DNA of 17,043 bases from an uncultured Lachnospiraceae bacterium (GCA_947175285.1 CAMWMM010000038.1:1-17043); one strand, 5' to 3'; counted from the first letter of the stretch, positions 1 to 7,865 are shown. Program-made: numbers and translations. The notes: a model not told the origin generated them from the sequence alone.

Positions 1-8
1 AGACGGTA

Positions 9-1256
9 ATGTATCATTGTCATGTTCAGTTTTATTTAATGGGTTCTCAGAGCAATTTATGGGATATTATAAAAGAGATGCCGCCGCTTGAGCATTTTTC
101 ACATGAGTTTCAGATAAGCAGTAAGCCGGACAGTGCGCTGGCAGCAAAAGCAGATGTGATTCTGGCGGATTTGCAGGGAGCAGATGCAAAAGAAACGGTG
201 AATATGCTTTGCGATTGCAAAAAGCAGGAAGCAGAGCTTATTCTGCTTGCGGATAATGAACAGATTGCGTCACTTGCAGATGAACTTTCCAATATCAAAG
301 ATATCTGGTCTTTTGCTATGTCGGAGAATGAGATACGTTTTCGTTTTTTGCGCTGGCAGCAGACTTATAAGATGGATAAGGATTTCTGGCAGACGAGAAA
401 TTATTTTGACACTACAATCAACAGCATTCCCCATCTGGTATGGTATAAAGATAAAGAGGGAGCGCATGAGAAAGTCAATGAGAGCTTTTGTAAAGCCGTG
501 AATAAGACAATGGAGCAGATAGAGGGACGCGGACATTTTTATATCTGGGATCTTGACCCTGAGGAATATGCCAAAGGGGAATTTATCTGTATGGAGTCTG
601 AATATGAGGTAATGGAGAAAAGGGAGACCTGCGTATTTGCGGAAAACGTGAAAATCGGAGACAGTATGCGGGAACTGACAACGTATAAATCGCCTCTTTT
701 TGATATTGACGGCAGTGTTATGGGAACCGTAGGCGTGGCTGTCGATGTAACACAGGAGCGTCTCTATGAGCGTATGCTTTTAAATAATGCCAATACCGAT
801 GCCCTGACAGGGTTATATAACAGACGGTATGTTTATCAGTTCATTAAAGAAAAAGCGGGGATACCCTTTACTATCTATTATATTGATTTGGATAACTTTA
901 AGAGTATTAATGATATATTCGGACACCAGGAGGGAGACCGTGCCCTGACCGTTACCGCAGAGAAATTAAAAGAGTGCATGCCGGAAGATGTTATTACAAG
1001 AGTCGGCGGCGATGAATTTTTAATTATTGCATTAGGTGAACATTCACCGGAAGAAGTGGAAGAGAAGAGAAAGTGGCTGGAGGGAAGCTTAGAGCAGGTT
1101 TATCAGAAAGATGAATATCTTAAACTGATATCCGCCAGTATCGGAACCGCTTATACGGACAGCATGAGTAAGGCAAATATTGATAAAATGGTCGGAGAGG
1201 CCGATGCCTTTATGTATCGTGAAAAAAATCGGAAAAAACAGGAAAAAAATCGCTGA
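9..1256 (+). CDS. PAS-GGDEF diguanylate cyclase with degenerate receiver-like N-terminus, possibly 5'-truncated
   Basis: Likely makes cyclic di-GMP from two GTP in the cytoplasm. Residues about 1-115 look like a degenerate response-regulator receiver (a DVILAD strand near residue 49-54, then a hydrophobic LILLAD strand near 77-82). Residues about 131-250 form a PAS domain (SIPHLVWYKDKEG; end motif GVAVDVTQE). The cyclase domain follows from about 260, with DALTGLYNRR (264-273), the metal-binding DLDNFK (D293) and an intact GGDEF signature at 333-337. The upstream inhibitory I-site, normally RxxD five residues before GGDEF, reads MPED, so its arginine is missing. The ATG at 9 lacks a clear ribosome binding site and the frame is open to the window edge, so the true start may lie upstream. 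No membrane segment was seen. Cyclase activity is inferred from the intact active-site motifs. Confidence 0.9.
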   Translation: MYHCHVQFYLMGSQSNLWDIIKEMPPLEHFSHEFQISSKPDSALAAKADVILADLQGADAKETVNMLCDCKKQEAELILLADNEQIASLADELSNIKDIWSFAMSENEIRFRFLRWQQTYKMDKDFWQTRNYFDTTINSIPHLVWYKDKEGAHEKVNESFCKAVNKTMEQIEGRGHFYIWDLDPEEYAKGEFICMESEYEVMEKRETCVFAENVKIGDSMRELTTYKSPLFDIDGSVMGTVGVAVDVTQERLYERMLLNNANTDALTGLYNRRYVYQFIKEKAGIPFTIYYIDLDNFKSINDIFGHQEGDRALTVTAEKLKECMPEDVITRVGGDEFLIIALGEHSPEEVEEKRKWLEGSLEQVYQKDEYLKLISASIGTAYTDSMSKANIDKMVGEADAFMYREKNRKKQEKNR

Positions 1257-1287
1257 AAGTCTGTAGAAAAATAATAAATCGTCCGAT

Positions 1288-1303
1288 ATACCTTATAAGG
1301 TAT
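1288..1303. promoter_or_regulatory. 16-bp perfect palindrome, candidate operator
   Basis: ATACCTTATAAGGTAT is a perfect inverted repeat without spacer, in the 112-bp gap between the diguanylate cyclase and the DUF6033-like gene. No T-tract follows, so it is not a usual intrinsic terminator. The length and symmetry fit a binding site for a dimeric regulator. I could not place a convincing promoter beside it, and the bound protein is unknown. Confidence 0.4.
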
Positions 1304-1368
1304 CTATGGTATTTGATATCTGATGTAAAAAGAAACGGATTTCGAAAATAGTCAAAGGAGGACGAAAA

Positions 1369-2064
1369 ATGAGCAAGGTAGAAGGTTATGGCGCATATCA
1401 GAGCAATCTTTACAATGCGGCAAAGGGAAGCACGGCAAAAAAGACAGGGGCAGCAGACAAGACAGGTAAGACAGAAAAGAAAGAATCCAAGATACAGTTA
1501 AGCAACAAGGCAAAAAAACTGCTGGAACAGTTGAAAAAGAATTATAAGAACATGGATTTTATCGTTGCGGATTATGAAAGCGACGAAGAGGCAGCTTCTT
1601 ATCTTTCCAGAGGAACGAAAGAATACAGTGTATTAATCGATCCGGAAACATTAGAGGAAATGGCATCAGATGAAGATACTAAAGCAAAGTATACGGGCAT
1701 TCTGGAAGATGCCGTAGGACAGCTTAAGGACATGGAAAGTAAACTTGGAGATAAGAAAGAGGACGTAGCGCATCTTGGCATCTCCATTGGTAAAGACGGT
1801 CAGGTCTCCTATTTTGCAGATTTGGAAAAGGCAGGGGAGAGACAGAAAGAATTTGTAGAAAGAACCAGAGAAAGCAAGAAAGAGGAAAGAGCGGCTCAGG
1901 CAAAGAAAGCGGAAGAAAAAGCAGCGTCTGAGAGAACCAAGAGAACAAGGGTCGAAGCGGATTCCGTTGAAGAGCTTTTGGATAAGATAAAAGCTGTAGA
2001 CTGGGATCAGGTGAAACCGGAAGTAAAACCGGTAAGCGGTTCCAGATTTGACTTCACAATCTAA
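1369..2064 (+). CDS. DUF6033-like protein, charged and coiled-coil rich, function unknown
   Basis: A 231-residue soluble protein with no signal peptide or membrane segment. It resembles a Lachnospiraceae family I recall as DUF6033: an N-terminal GYGAYQSNLYN motif (6-16), a Lys/Thr/Ala-rich linker, an ILSNKAKKLL-type helix (seen here as IQLSNKAKKLLEQL, 42-55), then a core with DFIVADYESDEEAASYLSRG (63-82) and KEYSVLIDPETLEEMA (84-99). Residues about 155-195 are a strongly charged Glu/Lys/Arg helix, probably coiled coil. The start is secure: AAAGGAGG at 1354-1361 sits 7 bases before the ATG. The family assignment is from memory of its motifs and the function is unknown. A 16-bp palindrome upstream may be its operator. 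Confidence 0.8.
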   Translation: MSKVEGYGAYQSNLYNAAKGSTAKKTGAADKTGKTEKKESKIQLSNKAKKLLEQLKKNYKNMDFIVADYESDEEAASYLSRGTKEYSVLIDPETLEEMASDEDTKAKYTGILEDAVGQLKDMESKLGDKKEDVAHLGISIGKDGQVSYFADLEKAGERQKEFVERTRESKKEERAAQAKKAEEKAASERTKRTRVEADSVEELLDKIKAVDWDQVKPEVKPVSGSRFDFTI

Positions 2065-2089
2065 TTGCTTTCCTGTCGATAGAAATAAT

Positions 2090-3742
2090 ATGAACAATGA
2101 TATAATCATAAAAGAATCAGAAAAAACAGAAAAAACGATAGTACAGGCGTTTCCTGAAAGTCATGGAATTTTACGGAACAAATATTATTTGTATCTGACG
2201 GAATTTTTTGCAGGAATGTCTGTTATGGCAGTAGAACTTGGCGCAAGTAGACTTCTTGCGCCATATTTCAGTTCATCCCAAATTGTATGGACGATTATCA
2301 TAGGAACGATTATGATTGCTATGGCGCTCGGTAATATATGGGGCGGCAGGAAGGCGGATAAAGACCCAAATCCGGACAAACTCTATATCCGGATTTTGAT
2401 TGCGGCAATCTGGATTGCGGCGATTCCGGTACTCGGTAAGTTTGTGATTATCGGTATTTCGGCGCTTCTCGTTTTTACCGTCAGCAATAATTTCCTGATT
2501 TGGGCGGCATTTCTTGCCTGCATGGTAATCTTTGTATTCCCGTTGTTTTTACTGGGAACGGTGACGCCTTCTCTGGTGAAATATACGGTGAGCAGTCTGG
2601 ACGAGAGCGGACAGACGGTAGGGGCGCTTGGCGCATTCAATACAATAGGAAGTATTATCGGTACATTCGTGCCGACTTTTGTGACAATTCCGGCGGTGGG
2701 AACTTCAGTTACCTTTTTGATTTTTGCGGGAATTTTACTGCTTCTTGCGCTGCTTTATTTTATCAGTATGGGCAGGAAAAAGAAGCAGTGCATAGTGGGT
2801 ATCTTATTATTTGCACTGTGTTGTATGACCGGTGTATTTTCACGTTTTGCTTTCTGGGAAAGTAATCTTTTATACGAGGGCGAGTCCATTTATAATTATT
2901 TGCAGGTAAAAGAAACTGACGATAGTGTCATTCTTTCTACCAATGTATTATTCGGTGTGCAGTCTATTATGAAAAAAGACGGCGGCGCTACAGGAATGTA
3001 TTACGATTATGCCATGGCTGCGCCGGTTATGTCAGGCAGTCCGCGCGGCGATATCCTGATTCTCGGAATGGGGACAGGCACATTTGCAAAGCAGTGCAGC
3101 TATTATTACAGCGGAGCCTCAATAGAGGGCGTGGAGATTGATGAAAAAATTACGGAGCTTGCCAATCAGTACTTTGAACTGCCGGATTCCGTTCCCGTTA
3201 CAACCTATGACGGAAGAAGCTATTTAGAGGCTGTTTCCGGGAAATATGATGTGATTATGGTAGATGCCTATCAGGATATTACGATTCCTTTCCAAATGTC
3301 TTCCGTCGAGTTTTTTACCCTTGTAAAAGAGCATTTGAAAGAAAACGGCGTTATGGTAGTGAATATGAATATGCACACGGACAAAGAGGGCAATATCAAT
3401 GAATATCTGTCCGATACGATTGCGTCCGTTTTTGATTATGTTTATACGGTGGATGTAAAAGGCTCCACCAACAGAGAGCTTTTCGCAACGCAGAATCCGT
3501 CGGCGCTATCAAGTTTTGAAAGGGAAAGACTTCTCATTTCAAACAGTGATTTACTGGATATGCTGCAAAAGGTATCGGATGGGATTACCGTATACGAGAA
3601 AGGCGATTATTTGCTGACAGATGATAAAGCGCCGGTAGAACTTTTGGGAATGCAGGTTATTGACGAGTTGATTCAGACAGAACTTGTTTATTATAAAAGA
3701 ATTTTTAAGGAAGAAGGGATTGAGGGACTGCTTCGGGAATAA
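2090..3742 (+). CDS. Membrane protein fused to a spermidine-synthase-like methyltransferase-fold domain
   Basis: A 550-residue two-part protein. Residues about 32-255 contain roughly seven hydrophobic segments, beginning with the ELGASRLLAPYFSSS region (49-63) typical of the so-called fused MFS/spermidine synthase proteins. Residues about 262-550 form a Rossmann-type aminopropyltransferase-like domain: nucleotide-binding LGMGTG (325-330), acidic VEIDE (348-352), DGRSYL (374-379) and VDAYQD (391-396). The substrate is unknown; the fold does not prove spermidine synthesis, and no speD or other polyamine gene is nearby. The frame also opens at a TTG at 2048 inside the previous gene, but the ATG at 2090, 26 bases after the preceding stop, is more reasonable. 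Neither start has a strong ribosome binding site, so the start is uncertain. Confidence 0.85.
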   Translation: MNNDIIIKESEKTEKTIVQAFPESHGILRNKYYLYLTEFFAGMSVMAVELGASRLLAPYFSSSQIVWTIIIGTIMIAMALGNIWGGRKADKDPNPDKLYIRILIAAIWIAAIPVLGKFVIIGISALLVFTVSNNFLIWAAFLACMVIFVFPLFLLGTVTPSLVKYTVSSLDESGQTVGALGAFNTIGSIIGTFVPTFVTIPAVGTSVTFLIFAGILLLLALLYFISMGRKKKQCIVGILLFALCCMTGVFSRFAFWESNLLYEGESIYNYLQVKETDDSVILSTNVLFGVQSIMKKDGGATGMYYDYAMAAPVMSGSPRGDILILGMGTGTFAKQCSYYYSGASIEGVEIDEKITELANQYFELPDSVPVTTYDGRSYLEAVSGKYDVIMVDAYQDITIPFQMSSVEFFTLVKEHLKENGVMVVNMNMHTDKEGNINEYLSDTIASVFDYVYTVDVKGSTNRELFATQNPSALSSFERERLLISNSDLLDMLQKVSDGITVYEKGDYLLTDDKAPVELLGMQVIDELIQTELVYYKRIFKEEGIEGLLRE

Positions 3743-3749
3743 AGATAAG

Positions 3750-3790
3750 GTTTTCGGAAAAAATAGGAAAGAGAAATTTTTTCTGAAAAC
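3750..3790 (+). promoter_or_regulatory. AT-rich 15-bp hairpin in the rubrerythrin leader
   Basis: GTTTTCGGAAAAAAT (3750-3764) pairs with ATTTTTTCTGAAAAC (3776-3790) over 15 positions, with one G-T wobble at the seventh pair and an 11-base purine-rich loop. It ends just before the rubrerythrin ribosome binding site (3796-3802). No T-tract follows the right arm. It could be a weak terminator for the gene before it, an mRNA-stabilising element, or an operator; the sequence alone does not decide. Confidence 0.5.
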
Positions 3791-3808
3791 GTGGGAAAGG
3801 AGCAGAAT

Positions 3809-4411
3809 ATGGACTTTAGAAACAGCGAAACGAAAGACAATCTGATGCGGGCTTTTGCGGGAGAGAGTCAGGCAAGAAACCGCTATACGATTGCGGCAGG
3901 TCAGGCTAGAGAAGAAAAACTGTATGTGATAGAGGCGGTTTTTCGCTTTACGGCGGAGCAGGAGAAAGAGCACGCAGAGGTGTTTTATAAATATTTAAAT
4001 GAGATGGCAGGAGAAAACATTGCCGTTGACGGTGCATATCCGGTGGATATCTCGAAAGATGCGGCCGTACTGTTACGTATGGCGCAGCATAATGAATACG
4101 AGGAGCATGATGATGTATACCGTAATTTTGCAAGAAAAGCGGATGAAGAGGGATTTTCCCATATAGCCGATTCTTTCAGACAAATTGCGGAAATTGAAAA
4201 AATTCACGGAAACAGGTTCGGAAAGTTTGCCGAGTGGCTGGAGGAAGGGAAACTTTTTGTATCGGATGCCGAATGTGCATGGATGTGTATGGAGTGCGGT
4301 CATATTTACCGGGGAACGGAAGTACCTCCGGTCTGTCCGGTCTGCCACAATGACAGAGGCTATTTTATCCGTCTGGAGTTTGCGCCTTACACGGGAGAAT
4401 GCTGCATGTAA
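3809..4411 (+). CDS. rbr: Rubrerythrin
   Basis: A cytoplasmic non-haem iron peroxidase that reduces hydrogen peroxide in anaerobes, taking electrons through its rubredoxin domain. Residues about 1-145 are a ferritin-like four-helix domain with the di-iron ligands expected of the family: E19 in GESQARNRY, E52/H55 in EQEKEH, the acidic NEYEEH stretch (95-100) and E130/H133 in EIEKIH. Residues 156-200 are a rubredoxin-like iron site with C160/C163 (CMECG) and C176/C179 (CPVC). The 200-residue length is normal. A GTG at 3791 also opens the frame, but AAAGGAG at 3796-3802 is spaced 6 bases from the ATG at 3809, which fixes the start. The C-terminus carries an extra Cys-Cys pair (198-199). A strong terminator follows, so it ends its transcript. 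Confidence 0.96.
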   Translation: MDFRNSETKDNLMRAFAGESQARNRYTIAAGQAREEKLYVIEAVFRFTAEQEKEHAEVFYKYLNEMAGENIAVDGAYPVDISKDAAVLLRMAQHNEYEEHDDVYRNFARKADEEGFSHIADSFRQIAEIEKIHGNRFGKFAEWLEEGKLFVSDAECAWMCMECGHIYRGTEVPPVCPVCHNDRGYFIRLEFAPYTGECCM

Positions 4412-4418
4412 GGGTGTT

Positions 4419-4451
4419 GGAACTGCCTGGCCGGGCAGTTCCATTTTTTTT
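4419..4451 (+). terminator. Strong intrinsic terminator after rubrerythrin
   Basis: GGAACTGCC (4419-4427) and GGCAGTTCC (4434-4442) form a perfect 9-bp GC-rich stem with a 6-base loop. It is followed one base later by eight consecutive T residues (4444-4451). It begins 7 bases after the rubrerythrin stop codon and separates that gene from the deacetylase-bactofilin-pyrH operon. Confidence 0.93.
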
Positions 4452-4474
4452 CATAACGTTTTTCATAAAATGAC

Positions 4475-4503
4475 TTTTCGTAATTCGGAAGATGTGTTAT
4501 TAT
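4475..4503 (+). promoter_or_regulatory. Candidate sigma-A promoter with extended -10, start of the long operon
   Basis: TATTAT at 4498-4503 matches the -10 consensus at five of six positions and is preceded by TGT, giving an extended -10. The best -35 at 17-bp spacing is TTTTCG (4475-4480), which is weak. It lies in the 92-base gap between the terminator at 4451 and the deacetylase start, the logical place for the operon promoter. Confidence 0.45.
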
Positions 4504-4543
4504 TAATAAGGAATGTTGAAAAATCACTAAGGAGCCGATGAAG

Positions 4544-5527
4544 ATGGCTGGAACAGAGATGGAAGAGCGGATCGCGCGAAAGAACAGAATCCGCTTTTTA
4601 AAAAAAATAATCATCTTTGTCCTCGTTATGGCAATACTGATTCCCACAGTACTGTCGGTTATTCTGGGTGTACAGCTTCATATTGTAAAGAAAGAACTGA
4701 GGGAATTACAGGAACAGGCAGTTGAAGCGGCTGCTATGGATCAGACAGAGGCTCCGCAAGAAGCAGAGAAAGGGGCTGATGTAGAAACCGGGGGAGACAT
4801 AGACCAGTATACAGCGGATGGTGTGAATGTTTCCAAACGCGACAATAAGAAGCGGTCAGACGAAGAATCGGCAGTAGAATCCATATTGGGAGATGAGGAA
4901 GTCCGTTATGTATATTTAACATTTGATGACGGACCAAGCAGTAATACAAATCGGATTTTGGATATTCTTGCAGAATACGATGTGAAAGCGACCTTTTTTG
5001 TTGTAGGAAAGGAAGAGGAAAGATATCAGGCGTTATATCAAAGAATTGTAGATGAAGGACATACGCTTGCGATGCACTCCTACAGCCATAAATATGATGA
5101 AATATATGAATCGGTAGACAGCTATGCGGAGGATTTGAGTAAATTGCAGGAATTTCTGTACGATACGACAGGAGTATGGTGCAGATATTGCAGATTTCCG
5201 GGCGGCAGCAGCAATACGGTCAGCCGGGTTGATATGCATGAGTTGATTTCTTATCTGGATGAACAGGATATTACTTACTTTGACTGGAATATAGCTTCCG
5301 GTGATGCCACGAACAGTTATATCAGTGTGGATGCCATATTGCGTAATTGTATGACAAGTCTGCCACAATTTCAAACGGGTATTATTTTGATGCATGACGC
5401 ATCAAATAAAAATACTACGGTAGAAGCCTTGCCGGCGCTGATTGAGCGTATTCAGGCAATGGAGAATACCGTCATCGTTCCTATCACAGAGGATACGATA
5501 CCAATACAACATATTAGTAATGACTAA
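4544..5527 (+). CDS. Membrane-anchored NodB-family polysaccharide (peptidoglycan) deacetylase
   Basis: Predicted to remove N-acetyl groups from an envelope polysaccharide, most plausibly peptidoglycan GlcNAc as in PgdA-type enzymes. After a basic N-terminus, residues about 20-44 are a single membrane anchor (IIIFVLVMAILIPTVLSVI), then a Gln/Glu-rich stalk to about 118, then the external NodB domain. Motifs in order: TFDDGP (126-131; D128, D129), HSYSH (178-182), RFPGGSS (217-223), DWN (247-249) and LMHD (282-285). Thus the catalytic base, both metal histidines and the later active-site residues are present. GGAG at 4531-4534 is only 3 bases from an ATG at 4538 but 9 from the ATG at 4544, so 4544 is preferred. 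The bactofilin gene begins 18 bases after the stop, suggesting co-transcription. The exact substrate is inferred. Confidence 0.9.
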   Translation: MAGTEMEERIARKNRIRFLKKIIIFVLVMAILIPTVLSVILGVQLHIVKKELRELQEQAVEAAAMDQTEAPQEAEKGADVETGGDIDQYTADGVNVSKRDNKKRSDEESAVESILGDEEVRYVYLTFDDGPSSNTNRILDILAEYDVKATFFVVGKEEERYQALYQRIVDEGHTLAMHSYSHKYDEIYESVDSYAEDLSKLQEFLYDTTGVWCRYCRFPGGSSNTVSRVDMHELISYLDEQDITYFDWNIASGDATNSYISVDAILRNCMTSLPQFQTGIILMHDASNKNTTVEALPALIERIQAMENTVIVPITEDTIPIQHISND

Positions 5528-5545
5528 AGAATGGAGGATTATAGA

Positions 5546-6502
5546 ATGGGATTTTTTTCGGATTTAAAGGATGATTTATCCCAGGCGGTAAATGAGCTGA
5601 TGCCGGAAGAGGAACTGCAGGAAGCCCTTAGCGAGGAAAATCTGCAGTCACTTCTTGAGTCGGAAGCGGCAGCGGAAAGCGCCAAAGCCGCGCAGCCGCA
5701 GGCGGACGCAGGAATGCCTACTTCTGATGATTTAAGTGAAATGCTGGATAAAATGGAGGCATTATCCGGTGCGAGTGCAGCAGAGGAGCAGCTTCCTGAT
5801 GAATTTTTGCAGGAAGAGCCTTTGGCGGAGGCGGAGATGCCGGCAGAGGAAGCAGTGATTCCGGAAGCACCAGTTATAGAGCAGGCACCGGAGATTGCAG
5901 AACCGTCAGTACAGGAAACAGTATCAGAAGAAATTGAAATACCGCAGCAGGATGAAGAAAGGAATGAAGAAGAAATGGAAATGGAAATGCAGGGAAATGT
6001 AGTAGATGAAACAGCAGTTGTAACAGGTGGAATGACTATCGTAGGTGATATCTCTTCCGGCGGTTCTTTGGAACTTATCGGTAACGTTACAGGAAATATT
6101 GATATTCTCGGTAAATTGAATGTAACAGGAGCTATTCAGGGTAATTCCAAGGCAGCAGAGATTTATGCAGAGGGTGCAAGAATCAACGGTGAAATCAACA
6201 GCGCAGGCAGTGTAAAAATCGGACAGAGTTCCGTTGTTATCGGTAACATTTTTGCAAACAGCGCAGTTGTTGCCGGAGCGGTAAAGGGTGATATTGATGT
6301 TCATGGTCCGGTTGTTTTAGATACTTCTGCGATTGTTATGGGTAATATCAAATCCAAATCCGTTCAGATTAACAACGGAGCGGTTATTGAGGGTATGTGT
6401 TCCCAGTGCTATGCAGATGTCAATCCTACTTCTTTCTTTGAGGAAATCAAGAAGAATAAAGAAAATAAAGAAGCTGCTAGAGAAAAAGCAAAAAGCAAAT
6501 AA
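5546..6502 (+). CDS. Bactofilin (polymer-forming cytoskeletal protein) with long acidic N-terminal extension
   Basis: A 318-residue protein. Residues about 1-148 are highly acidic and low in complexity (many Glu, Ala, Pro). Residues about 150-270 are a bactofilin domain: repeated short beta-strand turns such as GGMTIVGDISSGGSLELIGN, GNIDILGKLNVTGAIQGN and GNIKSKSVQINNGAVIEG, expected to fold as a right-handed beta-helix that polymerises without nucleotide. A short Lys/Glu-rich tail follows. GGAGG at 5533-5537 is 8 bases before the ATG at 5546, so that start is preferred over the in-frame ATG at 5531. Bactofilins commonly localise cell-wall enzymes, and the adjacent upstream gene is a membrane-anchored deacetylase; a shared role is inferred. 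The acidic arm is unusually long compared with short bactofilins of 100-200 residues. Confidence 0.93.
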   Translation: MGFFSDLKDDLSQAVNELMPEEELQEALSEENLQSLLESEAAAESAKAAQPQADAGMPTSDDLSEMLDKMEALSGASAAEEQLPDEFLQEEPLAEAEMPAEEAVIPEAPVIEQAPEIAEPSVQETVSEEIEIPQQDEERNEEEMEMEMQGNVVDETAVVTGGMTIVGDISSGGSLELIGNVTGNIDILGKLNVTGAIQGNSKAAEIYAEGARINGEINSAGSVKIGQSSVVIGNIFANSAVVAGAVKGDIDVHGPVVLDTSAIVMGNIKSKSVQINNGAVIEGMCSQCYADVNPTSFFEEIKKNKENKEAAREKAKSK

Positions 6503-6555
6503 TAGTAAAAAAATTTTAACAATTGCATAAGTATATTGACAGGAGAGTATGGAAA

Positions 6556-7263
6556 ATGCGGCGTATTCTACTTAAATTAAGCGGAGAGGCATTAGCAGGG
6601 GAGAAAAAAACCGGCTTTCATGAAGAGACAGTACGAGAAGTCGCTTTACAGGTAAAACAGCTTGTGGATGACGGAATTCAGGTCGGTATTGTAATCGGAG
6701 GCGGGAATTTCTGGCGCGGACGTTCCAGTGAAAACATTGACAGAACGAAAGCAGACCAGATTGGTATGCTTGCAACGATTATGAACTGTATTTATGTGTC
6801 TGAAATTTTTCGTTCCGTCGGCATGATGACGAATATTTTAACTCCTTTTGAATGTGGTTCTTTTACAAAACTGTTTTCTAAAGACAGAGCAAATAAGTAT
6901 TTTGCAAAGAACATGGTTGTCTTTTTTGCAGGGGGTACGGGGCATCCATATTTCTCAACGGATACCGGTGTTGTGCTGCGCGCGGTGGAAGTAGACGCGG
7001 ACGTAATCCTGCTTGCAAAAGCAGTGGACGGTGTCTATGACGATGACCCGCACACGAATCCGGCAGCTAAAAAATATGATGAAATATCCATTGATGAAGT
7101 CATTGAAAAAAATCTTCAGGTAGTGGATATGACAGCGTCTATTTTGGCAAGGGATAATAAAATGCCGATGTGGGTATTCGGGCTGAATGAAAAAGACAGT
7201 ATTGTGAATGCGGTGAAAGGGAAATTCAGCGGAACAAAAGTTGTCGTAAAAAAAATCGAATGA
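6556..7263 (+). CDS. pyrH: UMP kinase
   Basis: Phosphorylates UMP to UDP with ATP, in pyrimidine nucleotide synthesis; cytoplasmic, hexameric in the family. The 235-residue length is normal. Amino-acid-kinase motifs are intact: KLSGEAL near the N-terminus, GGGNFWRG, DQIGMLAT, the GGTGHPYFSTDT loop and the nucleotide-binding VDGVYDDDP. AGGAGAG at 6541-6547 is 8 bases before the ATG at 6556, which fixes the start against an upstream in-frame TTG. frr follows, as in most bacteria, but the usual upstream partners rpsB and tsf are replaced here by the bactofilin gene. No clear promoter was found in the 53-base gap before it. Confidence 0.98.
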   Translation: MRRILLKLSGEALAGEKKTGFHEETVREVALQVKQLVDDGIQVGIVIGGGNFWRGRSSENIDRTKADQIGMLATIMNCIYVSEIFRSVGMMTNILTPFECGSFTKLFSKDRANKYFAKNMVVFFAGGTGHPYFSTDTGVVLRAVEVDADVILLAKAVDGVYDDDPHTNPAAKKYDEISIDEVIEKNLQVVDMTASILARDNKMPMWVFGLNEKDSIVNAVKGKFSGTKVVVKKIE

Positions 7264-7296
7264 ATTCGCTTGGGAGAGGAAGGTATAGAATTAGAG

Positions 7297-7848
7297 ATGG
7301 ATGACAGGATAAAGCCATATGATGAGAAAATGAAGAAAGCATATGATTTTCTGGTGACAGACCTTGGGACGATTCGTGCAGGTCGTGCCAATCCGCATGT
7401 ACTTGACCGGATTAAGGTTGATTATTATGGAACGCCGACGCCGATTCAGCAGGTTGGTAATATTACGGTTCCCGACCCGAGAATGATTCAAATCGCTCCG
7501 TGGGAAAAGAGCCTGATTAAAGAAATTGAAAAGGCGATTATGACATCCGATATCGGTATTACGCCAAGTAATGACGGCGCTGTAATTCGTCTGGTATTTC
7601 CGGAATTGACCGAGGAACGCAGAAAAGAATTAGCGAAAGAGATCAAGAAAAAAGGCGAAGATAACAAAGTCGCGATTAGAAATGCAAGACGTGACGGTAT
7701 GGATGCTTTCAAGAAACTTGCCAAGGAAGAGGTTTCGGAAGATGAAATCAAAGAACTGGGCGATGACTTGCAGAAGCTGACAGACAAGTACATTAAAGAT
7801 ATTGATAAGTTAATTGAAGAAAAGTCAAAAGAAATTATGACAGTGTAA
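7297..7848 (+). CDS. frr: Ribosome recycling factor
   Basis: Splits the post-termination ribosome together with EF-G. The 183-residue length is standard. Family signatures are the RAGRANPHVLDRIKVDYYG block (27-45) followed by TPIQQ, and the C-terminal GEDNKVAIRNARRDGMDAFK helix region. The preferred start is the ATG at 7297, which gives the usual N-terminus; the nearest Shine-Dalgarno (AGGAAGG, 7277-7283) is 13 bases away, longer than normal. A TTG at 7270 opens the frame but has no site before it. The gap to pyrH is 33 bases, so they are surely co-transcribed. A long hairpin follows at 7866-7904. Confidence 0.97.
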   Translation: MDDRIKPYDEKMKKAYDFLVTDLGTIRAGRANPHVLDRIKVDYYGTPTPIQQVGNITVPDPRMIQIAPWEKSLIKEIEKAIMTSDIGITPSNDGAVIRLVFPELTEERRKELAKEIKKKGEDNKVAIRNARRDGMDAFKKLAKEEVSEDEIKELGDDLQKLTDKYIKDIDKLIEEKSKEIMTV

Positions 7849-7865
7849 CACATATGGCATATTAA

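Noticed and set aside
209..220. GCGATTGCAAAA, a 12-base match to the left part of the MITE-like element
   Set aside because: It lies within the coding sequence of the diguanylate cyclase, without an inverted partner or flanking repeat; taken as chance.
2048..2089. TTG start extending the membrane-synthase gene upstream
   Set aside because: It would overlap the preceding gene, has no ribosome binding site and adds residues with no family similarity; the ATG at 2090 is preferred.
3551..3973. 140-codon minus-strand ORF over the end of the membrane-synthase gene and rubrerythrin
   Set aside because: It lies across two well-supported plus-strand genes, has no recognisable motif and no good ribosome binding site. 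The same applies to the other antisense ORFs in this window.
6503..6555. TATATT (6532-6537) as a promoter for pyrH
   Set aside because: No acceptable -35 hexamer was found at 16-18 bp spacing; pyrH is more simply transcribed from the operon promoter.
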